Numbered from the stretch's first letter, positions 1-12,400 are shown. The stretch: 64,000 nucleotides of DNA from Hippophae tibetana (GCA_037013495.1 CM072801.1:30430001-30494000); one strand, 5' to 3'. Notes: generated by a model not told the origin, from the sequence alone. A program made the numbers and translations.

Positions 1-57
1 AAAATATGTTATCTATCTTCTTATATTTATTTTTTGAATTTTATATTTAAAAAAACA
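1..57 (+). repeat. Monomer element: AT-rich head (shown in monomer 1)
   Basis: Positions 1-57 of the unit are nearly pure A and T: 53 of the first 60 bases are A or T by hand count, with an uninterrupted A7 run before CATTGTCC. It is among the best-conserved stretches of the common monomers; diverged copies shorten the A run. No function can be assigned; such DNA is stiff and may influence nucleosome placement. Confidence 0.7.
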
Positions 58-120
58 TTGTCCAATGAATTTTCTGTGTTTTCGTTAGACACAAATCACA
101 AAGAAAGATAGATATTCGTA

Positions 121-252
121 TACCAAGTCTTGTGTTTTCTTTCAATTTTGTTGTCTTTATTTTGTCTTTCGATTTCATTTACTTTCTTTCTTTAAATTCT
201 TTGTACCTTTATCTTGTGTCATGTTTTCTGTGTTAAATCTATTTTTGTTATT
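121..252 (+). repeat. Monomer element: T-rich tract (shown in monomer 1)
   Basis: In 121-240 a hand count gives 70 T and 18 A in 120 bases, so the + strand is strongly pyrimidine-rich, with short runs such as CTTTCTTTCTTT. Here the monomer types differ most (TTTCAATT or TTTTAATT; ATTTACTTT, ATTTCCTTT or ATTTGCTTT). Most chimera switch points also fall here. It is present in every unit. Confidence 0.8.
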
Positions 253-281
253 GAAAGAAACAATAGGGATACTACCATTCA

Positions 282-345
282 TAGTTTCAAGAAAAACTAG
301 GTTATTAATATCGGTGGCAATATTAAACTATTGTAACTTTTAATT
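282..345 (+). other. Monomer element: conserved 64-base core (shown in monomer 1)
   Basis: The core opens with TAGTTTCAAGAAAAACTAGG and continues through TTATTAATATCGGTGGC to TGTAACTTTTAATT. It is almost unchanged in nearly all units, including most diverged ones (for example 34465-34528, where only a few bases differ). Monomers 65, 71 and 84 are exceptions in its middle. A core conserved above its surroundings suggests a bound protein or a structural constraint. Which protein, if any, is unknown. Confidence 0.65.
303..333 (+). other. Two AT-rich dyads inside the conserved core (shown in monomer 1)
   Basis: TATTAATA at 303-310 is a perfect eight-base palindrome. CAATA at 318-322 and TATTG at 329-333 form a perfect five-base inverted repeat around TTAAAC. 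Both are kept in most units. In monomers 65, 71 and 84 the sequence is TTATTAATTTC and GACAACTTTAAAC, which destroys both. Some centromeric satellites are rich in short dyads, but these are weak and could be chance in AT-rich DNA. Confidence 0.55.
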
Positions 346-407
346 CTTGCATCGAAATTACTATTGTACAGTATCAAATCGTAGCTCTTTCGATTCCTAA
401 AAACACA

Positions 408-413
408 CTGCAG
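408..413 (+). other. PstI-type palindrome CTGCAG, once per common monomer (shown in monomer 1)
   Basis: CTGCAG lies in most units about 408 bases from the unit start, so the array should give a 645-base ladder with PstI. It is lost in recurring subtypes: CTGCCGG (for example monomers 57, 67, 73), CTCCAGG (22, 27), CTACAGG (6, 7), and GAATGCAAG or CTGCAACAA in the diverged ones. The pattern of loss follows the higher-order units. Confidence 0.85.
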
Positions 414-622
414 GAATAGATTAGTTATCGGCATTTTTTAGCCATAATTACTTTGTTTACCCTACTTGCCAACCTCTAAAAGATAGGTGGCATCTCATTG
501 CGTTGTAATCTGTTCTTGTTGTTTTGGGTTCAAATTTGATCATCTTAACCCATTTCGTAGAAATTTACTCATTCTTAATCCTTTGAGTTCATATGTTATT
601 CCCCTAAAGATACCGCATCATT

Positions 623-635
623 TGGTATCAAAGCC
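623..635 (+). other. Primer-binding-site-like motif of LTR retrotransposon type (shown in monomer 1)
   Basis: TGGTATCAAAGCC occurs near the end of almost every unit (AGTC or AGTT for AGCC in some). It equals the plant initiator tRNA-Met complement TGGTATCAGAGCC at 12 of 13 bases. It is preceded by CATCATT, so a candidate LTR end in CA lies two bases upstream, the usual spacing. In some diverged units the match reaches further (GCCTTGGTT or GCCTGGGTT against GCCAGGTTT). I infer descent from an old LTR-element end; the superfamily is undetermined and no internal domain is present. Chance resemblance remains possible. Confidence 0.45.
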
Positions 636-3600
636 TTAGTTGCTGAAAATATGTTATCTATCTTCTTATATTTATTTTTTGAATTTTATATTTAAAAAAA
701 CATTGTCCAATGAATTTTCTGTGTTTTCGTTAGACACAAATCACAAAGAAAGATAGATATTTGTATACCAAATCTTGTGTTTTCTTTTAATTTTGTTGTC
801 ATTATTTTGTCTTTCGATTTCATTTCCTTTCTTTCTTTAAATTCTTTGTACCTTTATCTTGTGGAATGTTTTCTGTGTTAAATCTATTTTTGTTATTGAA
901 AGAAACAATAGGGATACTACATTTCATAGTTTCAAGAAAAACTAGGTTATTAATATCGGTGGCAATATTAAACTATTGTCACTTTTAATTCTTGCATCGA
1001 AATGACTATTGTACTGTAAAAAATCATAGCTCTTTCGATTCCTAAAAACACACTGCAGGAATAGTTTAGTTATCGGCATTTTTTAGCCATAATTACTTTG
1101 TTTACCCTACTTGCCAACCTCTAAAAAATAGGTGGCATCTCATTGTGTTGTAATCTGTTCTTGTTGTTTTGGGTTCAAATTTGATCATCTTAACCCATTT
1201 CGAAGCAATTTACTCATTCTTAATACTTTGAGTTCATATGTTATTCCCCTAAAGAGTCGCATCATTTGGTATCAAAGCCTTTGTTGCTGAAAATATGTTA
1301 TCTATCTTCTTATATTTATTTTTTGAATTTTATATTTAAAAAAACATTGTCCAATGAATTTTCTGTGTTTTCGTTAGACACAAATCACAAAGAAAGATAG
1401 ATATTCGTATACCAAGTCTTGTGTTTTCTTTCAATTTTGTTGTCTTTATTTTGTCTTTCGATTTCATTTACTTTCTTTCTTTAAATTCTTTGTACCTTTA
1501 TCTTGTGTCATGTTTTCTGTGTTAAATCTATTTTTGTTATTGAAAGAAACAATAGGGATACTACCATTCATAGTTTCAAGAAAAACTAGGTTATTAATAT
1601 CGGTGGAAATATTAAACTATTGTAACTTTTAATTCTTGCATCGAAATTACTATTGTACAGTATCAAATCGTAGCTCTTTCGATTCCTAAAAACACACTGC
1701 AGGACTAGATTAGTTATCGGCATTTTTTAGCCATAATTACTTTGTTTACCCTACTTGCCAACCTCTAAAAAATAGGTGGCATCTCATTGCGTTGTAATCT
1801 GTTCTTGTTGTTTTGGGTTCGAATTTGATCATCTTAACCCATTTCGAAGCAATTTACTCATTCTTAATCCTTTGAGTTCATATGTTATTCCCCTAAAGAG
1901 TCGCATCATTTGGTATCAAAGCCTTTGTTGCTGAAAATATGTTATCTATCTTCTTATATTTATTTTTTGAATTTTATATTTAAAAAAACATTGTCCAATG
2001 AATTTTCTGTGTTTTCGTTAGACACAAATCACAAAGAAAGATAGATATTCGTATACCAAGTCTTGTGTTTTCTTTCAATTTTGTTGTCTTTATTTTGTCT
2101 TTCGATTTCATTTACTTTCTTTCTTTAAATTCTTTGTACCTTTATCTTGTGTCATGTTTTCTGTGTTAAATCTATTTTTGTTATTGAAAGAAACAATAGG
2201 GATACTACCATTCATAGTTTCAAGAAAAACTAGGTTATTAATATCGGTGGCAATATTAAACTATTGTAACTTTTAATTCTTGCATCGAAATTACTATTGT
2301 ACAGTATCAAATCGTAGCTCTTTCGATTCCTAAAAACACACTGCAGGAATAGATTAGTTATCGGCATTTTTTAGCCATAATTACTTTGTTTACCCTACTT
2401 GCCAACCTCTAAAAGATAGGTGGCATCTCATTGCGTTGTAATCTGTTCTTGTTGTTTTGGGTTCAAATTTGATCATCTTAACCCATTTCGTAGAAATTTA
2501 CTCATTCTTAATCCTTTGAGTTCATATGTTATTCCCCTAAAGATACCGCATCATTTGGTATCAAAGCCTTAGTTGCTGAAAATATGTTATCTATCTTCTT
2601 ATATTTATTTTTTGAATTTTATATTTAAAAAAACATTGTCCAATGAATTTTCTGTGTTTTCGTTAGACACAAATCACAAAGAAAGATAGATATTTGTATA
2701 CCAAATCTTGTGTTTTCTTTTAATTTTGTTGTCATTATTTTGTCTTTCGATTTCATTTCCTTTCTTTCTTTAAATTCTTTGTACCTTTATCTTGTGGAAT
2801 GTTTTCTGTGTTAAATCTATTTTTGTTATTGAAAGAAACAATAGGGATACTACATTTCATAGTTTCAAGAAAAACTAGGTTATTAATATCGGTGGCAATA
2901 TTAAACTATTGTCACTTTTAATTCTTGCATCGAAATGACTATTGTACTGTAAAAAATCATAGCTCTTTCGATTCCTAAAAACACACTGCAGGAATAGTTT
3001 AGTTATCGGCATTTTTTAGCCATAATTACTTTGTTTACCCTACTTGCCAACCTCTAAAAAATAGGTGGCATCTCATTGCGTTGTAATCTGTTCTTGTTGT
3101 TTTGGGTTCAAATTTGATCATCTTAACCCATTTCGAAGCAATTTACTCATTCTTAAAACTTTGAGTTCATATGTTATTCCCCTAAAGAGTCGCATCATTT
3201 GGTATCAAAGCCTTTGTTGCTGAAAATATGTTATCTATCTTCTTATATTTATTTTTTGAATTTTATATTTAAAAAAACATTGTCCAATGAATTTTCTGTG
3301 TTTTCGTTAGACACAAATCACAAAGAAAGATAGATATTCGTATACCAAGTCTTGTGTTTTCTTTCAATTTTGTTGTCTTTATTTTGTCTTTCGATTTCAT
3401 TTACTTTCTTTCTTTAAATTCTTTGTACCTTTATCTTGTGTCATGTTTTCTGTGTTAAATCTATTTTTGTTATTGAAAGAAACAATAGGGATACTACCAT
3501 TCATAGTTTCAAGAAAAACTAGGTTATTAATATCGGTGGCAATATTAAACTATTGTAACTTTTAATTCTTGCATCGAAATGACTATTGTACTGTATCAAA

Positions 3601-5274
3601 TCGTAGCTCTTTCCATTCCTAAAAACACACTACAGGAATAGTTTAGTTATCGGCATTTTTTAGCCATAATTACTTTGTTTACCCTACTTGCCAACCTCTA
3701 AAAAATAGGTGGCAACTCATTGCGTTGTAATCTGTTCTTGTTGTTTTGGGTTCGAATTTGATCATCTTAACCCATTTCGAAGCAATTTACTCATTCTTAA
3801 TCCTTTGAGTTCATATGTTATTCCCCTAAAGAGTCGCATCATTTGGTATCAAAGCCTTTGTTGCTGAAAATATGTTATCTATCTTCTTATATTTATTTTT
3901 TGAATTTTATATTTAAAAAAACATTGTCCAATGAATTTTCTGTGTTTTCGTTAGACACAAATCACAAAGAAAGATAGATATTCGTATACCAAGTCTTGTG
4001 TTTTCTTTCAATTTTGTTGTCTTTATTTTGTCTTTCGATTTCATTTACTTTCTTTCTTTAAATTCTTTGTACCTTTATCTTGTGTCATGTTTTCTGTGTT
4101 AAATCTATTTTTGTTATTGAAAGAAACAATAGGGATACTACCATTCATAGTTTCAAGAAAAACTAGGTTATTAATATCGGTGGCAATATTAAACTATTGT
4201 AACTTTTAATTCTTGCATCGAAATGACTATTGTACTGTATCAAATCGTAGCTCTTTCCATTCCTAAAAAACACACTACAGGAATAGTTTAGTTATCGGCA
4301 TTTTTTAGCCATAATTACTTTGTTTACCCTACTTGCCAACCTCTAAAAGATAGGTGGCATCTCATTGCGTTGTAATCTGTTCTTGTTGTTTTGGGTTCAA
4401 ATTTGATCATCTTAACCCATTTCGAAGCAATTTACACATTCTTAATCCTTTGAGTTCATATGTTATTCCCCTAAAGAGTCGCATCATTTGGTATCAAAGC
4501 CTTTGTTGATGAAATTATGTTATCTATCTTCTTATATTTATTTTTTGAATTTTATATTTAAAAAAACATTGTCCATTGAATTTTCTGTGTTTTCGTTAGA
4601 CACAAATCACAAAGAAAGATAGATATTCGTATACCAAGTCTTTTGTTTTCTTTCAATTTTGTTGTCATTATTTTGTCTTTCGATTTCATTTCCTTTCTTT
4701 CTTTAAATTCTTTGTACCTTTTTCTTGTGTCATGTTTTCTGTGTTAAATCTGTTTTTGTTATTGAAAGAAACAATAGGGACACTACATTTCATAGTTTCA
4801 AGAAAAACTAGGTTATTAATATCGGTGGCAATATTAAACTATTGTAACTTTTAATTCTTGCATCGAAATGACTATTGTACTGTATCAAATCGTAGCTCTT
4901 TCGATTCCTAAAAACACACTGCAGGAATAGTTTTGTTATCGGCATTTTTTAGCCATAATTACTTTGTTTACCCTACTTGCCCACCTCTAAAAGATAGGAG
5001 GCATCTCATTGTGTTGTAATCTGTTCTTGTTGTTTTGGGTTCAAATTTGATCATCTTAACCCATTTCGAAGAAATTTACTCATTCTTAATCCTTTGAGTT
5101 CATATGTTATTCCCCTAAAGATTCCACATCATTTGGTATCAAAGTCTTAGTTGCTGAAAATATGTTATCTATCTTCTTATATTTATTTTTTGAATTTTAT
5201 ATTTAAAAAATCATTGTCCATTGAATTGTCTGTGTTTTCGTTACACACAAATCACAAAGAAAGATAGATATTTG

Positions 5275-6444
5275 TATACCAAATCTTGTGTTTTCTTTTA
5301 ATTTTGTTGTCATTATTTTGTCTTTCGATTTCATTTCCTTTCTTTCTTTAAATTCTTTCTACCTTTATCTTGTGGAATGTTTTCTGTGTTAAATCTATTT
5401 TTGTTATTGAAAGAAACAATAGGGATACTACATTTCATAGTTTCAAGAAAAACTAGGTTATTAATATCGGTGGCAATATTAAACTATTGTCACTTTTAAT
5501 TCTTGCATCGAAATGACTATTGTACTGTAAAAAATCATAGCTCTTTCGATTCCTAAAAACACACTGCAGGAATAGTTTAGTTATCGGCATTTTTTAGCCA
5601 TAATTACTTTGTTTACACTACTTGCCAACCTCTAAAAAATAGGTGGCATCTCATTGTGTTGTAATCTGTTCTTGTTGTTTTGGGTTCAAATTTGATCATC
5701 TTAACCCATTTCGAAGCAATTTACTCATTCTTAATACTTTGAGTTCATATGTTATTCCCCTAAAGAGTCGCATCATTTGGTATCAAAGCCTTTGTTGCTG
5801 AAAATATGTTATCTATCTTCTTATATTTATTTTTTGAATTTTATATTTAAAAAAACATTGTCCAATGAATTTTTTGTGTTTTCGTTAGACACAAATCACA
5901 AAGAAAGATAGATATTCGTATACCAAGTCTTGTGTTTTCTTTCAATTTTGTTGTCTTTATTTTGTCTTTCGATTTCATTTACTTTCTTTCTTTAAATTCT
6001 TTGTACCTTTATCTTGTGTCATGTTTTCTGTGTTAAATCTATTTTTGTTATTGAAAGAAACAATAGGGATACTACCATTCATAGTTTCAAGAAAAACTAG
6101 GTTATTAATATCGGTGGAAATATTAAACTATTGTAACTTTTAATTCTTGCATCGAAATTACTATTGTACAGTATCAAATCGTAGCTCTTTCGATTCCTAA
6201 AAACACACTGCAGGACTAGATTAGTTATCGGCATTTTTTAGCCATAATTACTTTGTTTACCCTACTTGCCAACCTCTAAAAAATAGGTGGCATCTCATTG
6301 CGTTGTAATCTGTTCTTGTTGTTTTGGGTTCGAATTTGATCATCTTAACCCATTTCGAAGCAATTTACTCATTCTTAATCCTTTGAGTTCATATGTTATT
6401 CCCCTAAAGAGTCGCATCATTTGGTATCAAAGCCTTTGTTGCTG
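5275..6444 (+). repeat. Displaced copy of 764-1933 (offset 4511 bases, seven monomers)
   Basis: The second half of monomer 9 and all of monomer 10 repeat the second half of monomer 2 and monomer 3. Shared rare marks include CTTGTGGAATG, GTACTGTAAAAAATCATAGC, CGGTGGAAATATT and GCAGGACTAG. The last two also occur in monomer 3 but not in monomer 6, so the source was the first three-monomer unit or its ancestor. The first half of monomer 9 is of a different type. Confidence 0.75.
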
Positions 6445-9400
6445 AAAATATGTTATCTATCTTCTTATATTTATTTTTTGAATTTTATATTTAAAAAAAA
6501 TTGTCCAATGAATTTTCTGTGTTTTCGTTAGACACAAATCACAAAGAAAGATAGATATTCGTATACCAAGTCTTGTGTTTTCTTTCAATTTTGTTGTCTT
6601 TATTTTGTCTTTCGATTTCATTTCCTTTTTTTCTTTAAATTCTTTCTACCTTTATCTTGTGTCATGTTTTTTGTGGTAAATCTATTTTTCTTATTGAAAG
6701 AAACAATAGGGATACAACATTTCATAGTTTCAAGAAAAACTAGGTTATTAATATCGGTGGCAATATTAAACTATTGTAACTTTTAATTCTTGCATCGAAA
6801 TGACTATTGTACTGTAAAAAATCGTAGCTATTTCCATTCCTAAAAACACACTGCAGGAATAGTTTAGTTATCGGCATTTTTTTAGCCATAATTACTTTGT
6901 TTACACTACTTGCCAACCTCTAAAAGATAGGTGGCATCTCATTGCGTTGTAATCTGTTCTTGTTGTTTTGGGTTCAAATTTGATCATCTTAACCCATTTC
7001 GAAGCAATTTACACATTCTTAATCCTTTGAGTTCATATGTTATTCCCCTAAAGATTCCGCATCATTTGGTATCAAAGTCTTAGTTGCTGAAAATATGTTA
7101 TCTATCTTCTTATATTTATTTTTTGAATTTTATATTTAAAAAAACATTGTCCATTGAATTTTCTGTGTTTCCGTTAGACACAAATCACAAAGAAAGATAG
7201 ATATTTGTATACCAAGTCTTTTGTTTTCTTTTAATTTTGTTGTCATTATTTTGTCTTTCGATTTCATTTCCTTTCTTTCTTTAAATTCTTTGTACCTTTT
7301 TCTTGTGTCATGTTTTCTGTGTTAAATCTGTTTTTGTTATTGAAAGAAACAATAGGGACACTACATTTCATAGTTTCAAGAAAAACTAGGTTATTAATAT
7401 CGGTGGCAATATTAAACTATTGTAACTTTTAATTCTTGCATCGAAATGACTATTGTACTGTATCAAATCGTAGCTCTTTCGATTCCTAAAAACACACTGC
7501 AGGAATAGTTTTGTTATCGGCATTTTTTAGCCATAATTACTTTGTTTACCCTACTTGCCCACCTCTAAAAGATAGGAGGCATCTCATTGTGTTGTAATCT
7601 GTTCTTGTTGTTTTGGGTTCAAATTTGATCATCTTAACCCATTTCGAAGAAATTTACTCATTCTTAATCCTTTGAGTTCATATGTTATTCCCCTAAAGAT
7701 ACCGCATCATTTGGTATCAAAGTTTTAGTTGCTGAAAATATGTTATCTATCTTCTTATATTTATTTTTTGAATTTTATATTTAAAAAAACATTGTCCATT
7801 GAATTTTCTGTGTTTTCGTTAGACACAAATCACAAAGAAAGATAGATATTTGTATACCAAGTCTTGTGTTTTCTTTTAATTTTGTTGTCATTATTTTGTC
7901 TTTCGATTTCATTTGCTTTCTATCTTTAAATTCTTTGTACCTTTTTCTTGTGTCATGTTTTCTGTGTTAAATCTATTTTTCTTATTGAAAGAAACAATAG
8001 GGACACAACATTTCATAGTTTCAAGAAAAACTAGGTTATTAATATCGGTGGCAATATTAAACTATTGTAACTTTTAATTCTTGCATCGAAATGACTATTG
8101 TACTGTATCAAATCGTAGCTCTTTCGATTCCTAAAAACACACTGCAGGAATAGTTTAGTTATCGGCGTTTTTTAGCCATAATTACTTTGTTTACCCTACT
8201 TGCCAACCTCTAAAAGATAGGTGGCATCTCATTGCGTTGTAATCTGTTCTTGTTGTTTTGGGTTCAAATTTGATCATCTTAACCCATTTCGAAGCAATTT
8301 ACTCATTTTTAAACCTTTGAGTTCATATGTTATTCCCCTAAAGATTCCGCATCATTTGGTATCAAAGCCTTTGTTGCTGAAATTATGTTATCTATCTTCT
8401 TATATTTATTTTTTGAATTTTATATTTAAAAAAACATTGTCCATTGAATATTTTGTGTTTTCGTTACACACAAATCACAAAGAAAGATAGATATTTGTAT
8501 ACCAAGTCTTGGGTTTTCTGTTAATTTTGTTGTCATTATTTTGTCTTTCGATTTCATTTGCTTTCTTTCTTTAAATTCTTTGTACCTTTTTCTTGTGTTA
8601 TGTTTTCTGTGTTAAATCTATTTTTCTTATTGAAAGAAACAATAGGGACACTACATTTCATAGTTTCAAGAAAAACTAGGTTATTAATATCGGTGGCAAT
8701 ATTAAACTATTGTAACTTTTAATTCTTGCATCGAAATGACTATTGTACTGTAAAAAATCGTAGCTATTTCCATTCCTAAAAACACACTGCAGGAATAGTT
8801 TAGTTATCGGCATTTTTTTAGCCATAATTACTTTGTTTACACTACTTGCCAACCTCTAAAAGATAGGTGGCATCTCATTGCGTTGTAATCTGTTCTTTTT
8901 GTTTTGGGTTCAAATTTGATCATCTTAACCCATTTCGAAGCAATTTACACATTCTTAATCCTTTGAGTTCATATGTTATTCCCCTAAAGATTCTGCATCA
9001 TTTGGTATCAAAGCCTTTGTTGATGAAATTATGTTATCTATCTTCTTATATTTATTTTTTGAATTTTATATTTAAAAAAACATTGTCCATTGAATTTTCT
9101 GTGTTTCCGTTAGACACAAATCACAAAGAAAGATAGATATTTGTATACCAAGTCTTTTGTTTTCTTTTAATTTTGTTGTCATTATTTTGTCTTTCGATTT
9201 CATTTCCTTTCTTTCTTTAAATTCTTTGTACCTTTTTCTTGTGTCATGTTTTCTGTGTTAAATCTGTTTTTGTTATTGAAAGAAACAATAGGGACACTAC
9301 ATTTCATAGTTTCAAGAAAAACTAGGTTATTAATATCGGTGGCAATATTAAACTATTTTAACTTTTAATTCTTGCATCGAAATGACTATTGTACTGTATC

Positions 9401-12400
9401 AAATCGTAGCTCTTTCGATTCCTAAAAACACACTGCAGGAATAGTTTTGTTATCGGCATTTTTTAGCCATAATTACTTTGTTTACCCTACTTGCCCACCT
9501 CTAAAAGATAGGTGGCATCTCATTGCGTTGTAATCTGTTCTTGTTGTTTTGGGTTCAAATTTGATCATCTTAACCCATTTCGAAGCAATTTACACATTCT
9601 TAATCCTTTGAGTTCATATGTTATTCCCCTAAAGATTCTGCATCATTTGGTATCAAAGCCTTTGTTGATGAAATTATGTTATCTATCTTCTTATATTTCT
9701 TTTTTGAATTTTATATTTAAAAAAACATTGTCCATTGAATTTTCTGTGTTTCCGTTAGACACAAATCACAAAGAAAGATAGATATTTGTATACCAAGTCT
9801 TTTGTTTTCTTTTAATTTTGTTGTCATTATTTTGTCTTTCGATTTCATTTCCTTTCTTTCTTTAAATTCTTTGTACCTTTTTCTTGTGTCATGTTTTCTG
9901 TGTTAAATCTGTTTTTGTTATTGAAAGAAACAATAGGGACACTACATTTCATAGTTTCAAGAAAAACTAGGTTATTAATATCGGTGGCAATATTAAACTA
10001 TTGTAACTTTTAATTCTTGCATCGAAATGACTATTGTACTGTATCAAATCGTAGCTCTTTCGATTCCTAAAAACACACTGCAGGAATAGTTTTGTTATCG
10101 GCGTTTTTTAGCCATAATTACTTTGTTTACCCTACTTGCCCACCTCTAAAAGATAGGAGGCATCTCATTGTGTTGTAATCTGTTCTTGTTGTTTTGGGTT
10201 CAAATTTGATCATCTTAACCCATTTCGAAGAAATTTACTCATTCTTAATCCTTTGAGTTCATATGTTATTCCCCTAAAGATTCCGCATCATTTGGTATCA
10301 AAGTCTTAGTTGCTGAAATTATGTTATCTATCTTCTTATATTTATTTTTTGAATTTTATATTTAAAAAATCATTGTCCATTGAATTGTCTGTGTTTTCGT
10401 TACACACAAATCACAAAGAAAGATAGATATTTGTATACCAAGTCTTGTGTTTTCTTTTAATTTTGTTGTCATTATTTTGTCTTTCGATTTCATTTCCTTT
10501 CTTTCTTTAAATTCTTTCTACCTTTTTCTTGTGTCATGTTTTTTGTGGTAAATCTATTTTTCTTATTGAAAGAAACAATAGGGATACAACATTTCATAGT
10601 TTCAAGAAAAACTAGGTTATTAATATTCGTGGCAATATTAAACTATTGTAACTTTTAATTCTTGCATCGAAATGACTATTGTACTGTAAAAAATCGTAGC
10701 TATTTCCATTCCTAAAAACACACTGCAGGAATAGTTTAGTTATCGGCATTTTTTTAGCCATAATTACTTTGTTTACACTACTTGCCAACCTCTAAAAGAT
10801 AGGTGGCATCTCATTGTGTTGTAATCTGTTCTTGTTGTTTTGGGTTCAAATTTGATCATCTTAACGCATTTCGAAGAAATTTACTCATTCTTAATCCTTT
10901 GAGTTCATATGTTATTCCCCTAAAGATTCCGCATCATTTGGTATCAAAGCCTTAGTTGCTGAAAATATGTTATCTATCTTCTTATATTTATTTTTTGAAT
11001 TTTATATTTAAAAAAACATTGTCCATTGAATTTTTTGTGTTTTCGTTACACACAAATCACAAAGAAAGATAGATATTTGTATACCAAGTCTTGTGTTTTC
11101 TTTTAATTTTGTTGTCATTATTTTGTCTTTCGATTTCATTTGCTTTCTTTCTTTAAATTCTTTGTACCTTTTTCTTGTGTCATGTTTTCTGTGTTAAATC
11201 TATTTTTCTTATTGAAAGAAACAATAGGGACACTACATTTCATAGTTTCAAGAAAAACTAGGTTATTAATATCGGTGGCAATATTAAACTATTGTAACTT
11301 TTAATTCTTGCATCGAAATGACTATTGTACTGTATCAAATCGTAGCTCTTTCGATTCCTAAAAACACACTGCAGGAATAGTTTAGTTATCGGCATTTTTT
11401 AGCCATAATTACTTTGTTTACCCTACTTGCCCACCTCTAAAAGATAGGAGGCATCTCATTGCGTTGTAATCTGTTCTTGTTGATTTGGGTTCAAATTTGA
11501 TCATCTTAACCCATTTCGAAGAAATTTACTCATTCTTAATCCTTTGAGTTCATATGTTATTCCCCTAAAGATTCTGCATCATTTGGTATCAAAGTCTTAG
11601 TTGCTGAAAATATGTTATCTATCTTCTTATATTTATTTTTTGAATTTTATATTTAAAAAAACAATGTCCATTGAATTGTCTGTGTTTTCGTTACACACAA
11701 ATCACAAAGAAAGATAGATATTTGTATACCAAGTCTTTTGTTTTCTTTTAATTTTGTTGTCATTATTTTGTCTTTCGATTTCATTTGCTTTCTTTCTTTA
11801 AATTCTTTGTACCTTTTTCTTGTGTCATGTTTTCTGTGTTAAATCTATTTTTCTTATTGAAAGAAACAATAGGGACACTACATTTTATAGTTTCAAGAAA
11901 AACTAGGTTATTAATATCGGTGGCAATATTAAACTATTGTAACTTTTAATTCTTGCATCGAAATGACTATTGTACTGTATCAAATCGTAGCTCTTTCGAT
12001 TCCTAAAAACACACTGCAGGAATAGTTTTGTTATCGGCATTTTTTAGCCATAATTACTTTGTTTACCCTACTTGCCCACCTCTAAAAGATAGGAGGCATC
12101 TCATTGTGTTGTAATCTGTTCTTGTTGTTTTGGGTTCAAATTTGATCATCTTAACCCATTTCGAAGAAATTTACTCATTCTTAATCCTTTGAGTTCATAT
12201 GTTATTCCCCTAAAGATTCCGCATCATTTGGTATCAAAGTCTTAGTTGCTGAAAATATGTTATCTATCTTCTTATATTTATTTTTTGAATTTTATATTTA
12301 AAAAAACATTGTCCATTGAATTGTCTGTGTTTTCGTTACACACAAATCAGAAAGAAAGATAGATATTTGTATACCAAGTCTTGTGTTTTCTTTTAATTTT

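Larger units (their letters stand above)
1..3866 (+). repeat. Three-monomer higher-order repeat, two copies (1-1933 and 1934-3866)
   Basis: The two 1933-base units match in order, including rare variants. Monomers 1 and 4 both have CATTTCGTAGAAATTTACTC and GATACCGCATC. Monomers 2 and 5 both have CTTGTGGAATG, TTGTCACTTTT and GTACTGTAAAAAATCATAGC. Monomers 3 and 6 agree in their first half only. From about the end of the conserved core onward, monomer 6 instead resembles monomer 7 (CTTTCCATTCC, CACTACAGG), so the second unit was altered after duplication. Confidence 0.85.
1..6444 (+). repeat. Left domain of the array (monomers 1-10), type-A monomers
   Basis: Monomers start at 1, 646, 1290, 1934, 2579, 3223, 3867, 4512, 5157 and 5801. 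Most share CCAATGAATTTTCTG in the first 80 bases, TTCGTATACC, TTTCAATTTTGTTGTC, and ATTTACTTTC in the T-rich tract. Several carry GAGTCGCATC, one base shorter than the usual GATTCCGCATC, which gives 644-base units. Monomers 8 and 9 already show features of the middle domain, such as CCATTGAAT, so the boundary is a gradual mosaic. No gene lies here. Confidence 0.85.

Noticed and set aside
391-410. Possible CENP-B box around TTTCGATTCCTAAAAAC
   Set aside because: Only the TTCG part fits; the required CGGG end is absent, and plants are not known to use this box in the mammalian way.
471-485. TTTACCCTACTTGCC resembling the plant telomere repeat
   Set aside because: Only one partial match per 645 bases and no tandem CCCTAAA; it is part of the monomer.
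1-645. Shorter ancestral subrepeat inside the 645-bp unit
   Set aside because: CTTTCGATT occurs twice and T-rich pieces look alike, but I found no consistent second alignment of the unit with itself.
8221-8490. Recurring 89-codon open frame, seen in about 26 of 99 monomers (also as 100, 117 or 131 codons)
   Set aside because: It begins with GTG, spans the monomer phase point, encodes a low-complexity product without a recognisable domain and is closed in most units. It recurs only because the DNA repeats, and nothing suggests coding constraint.
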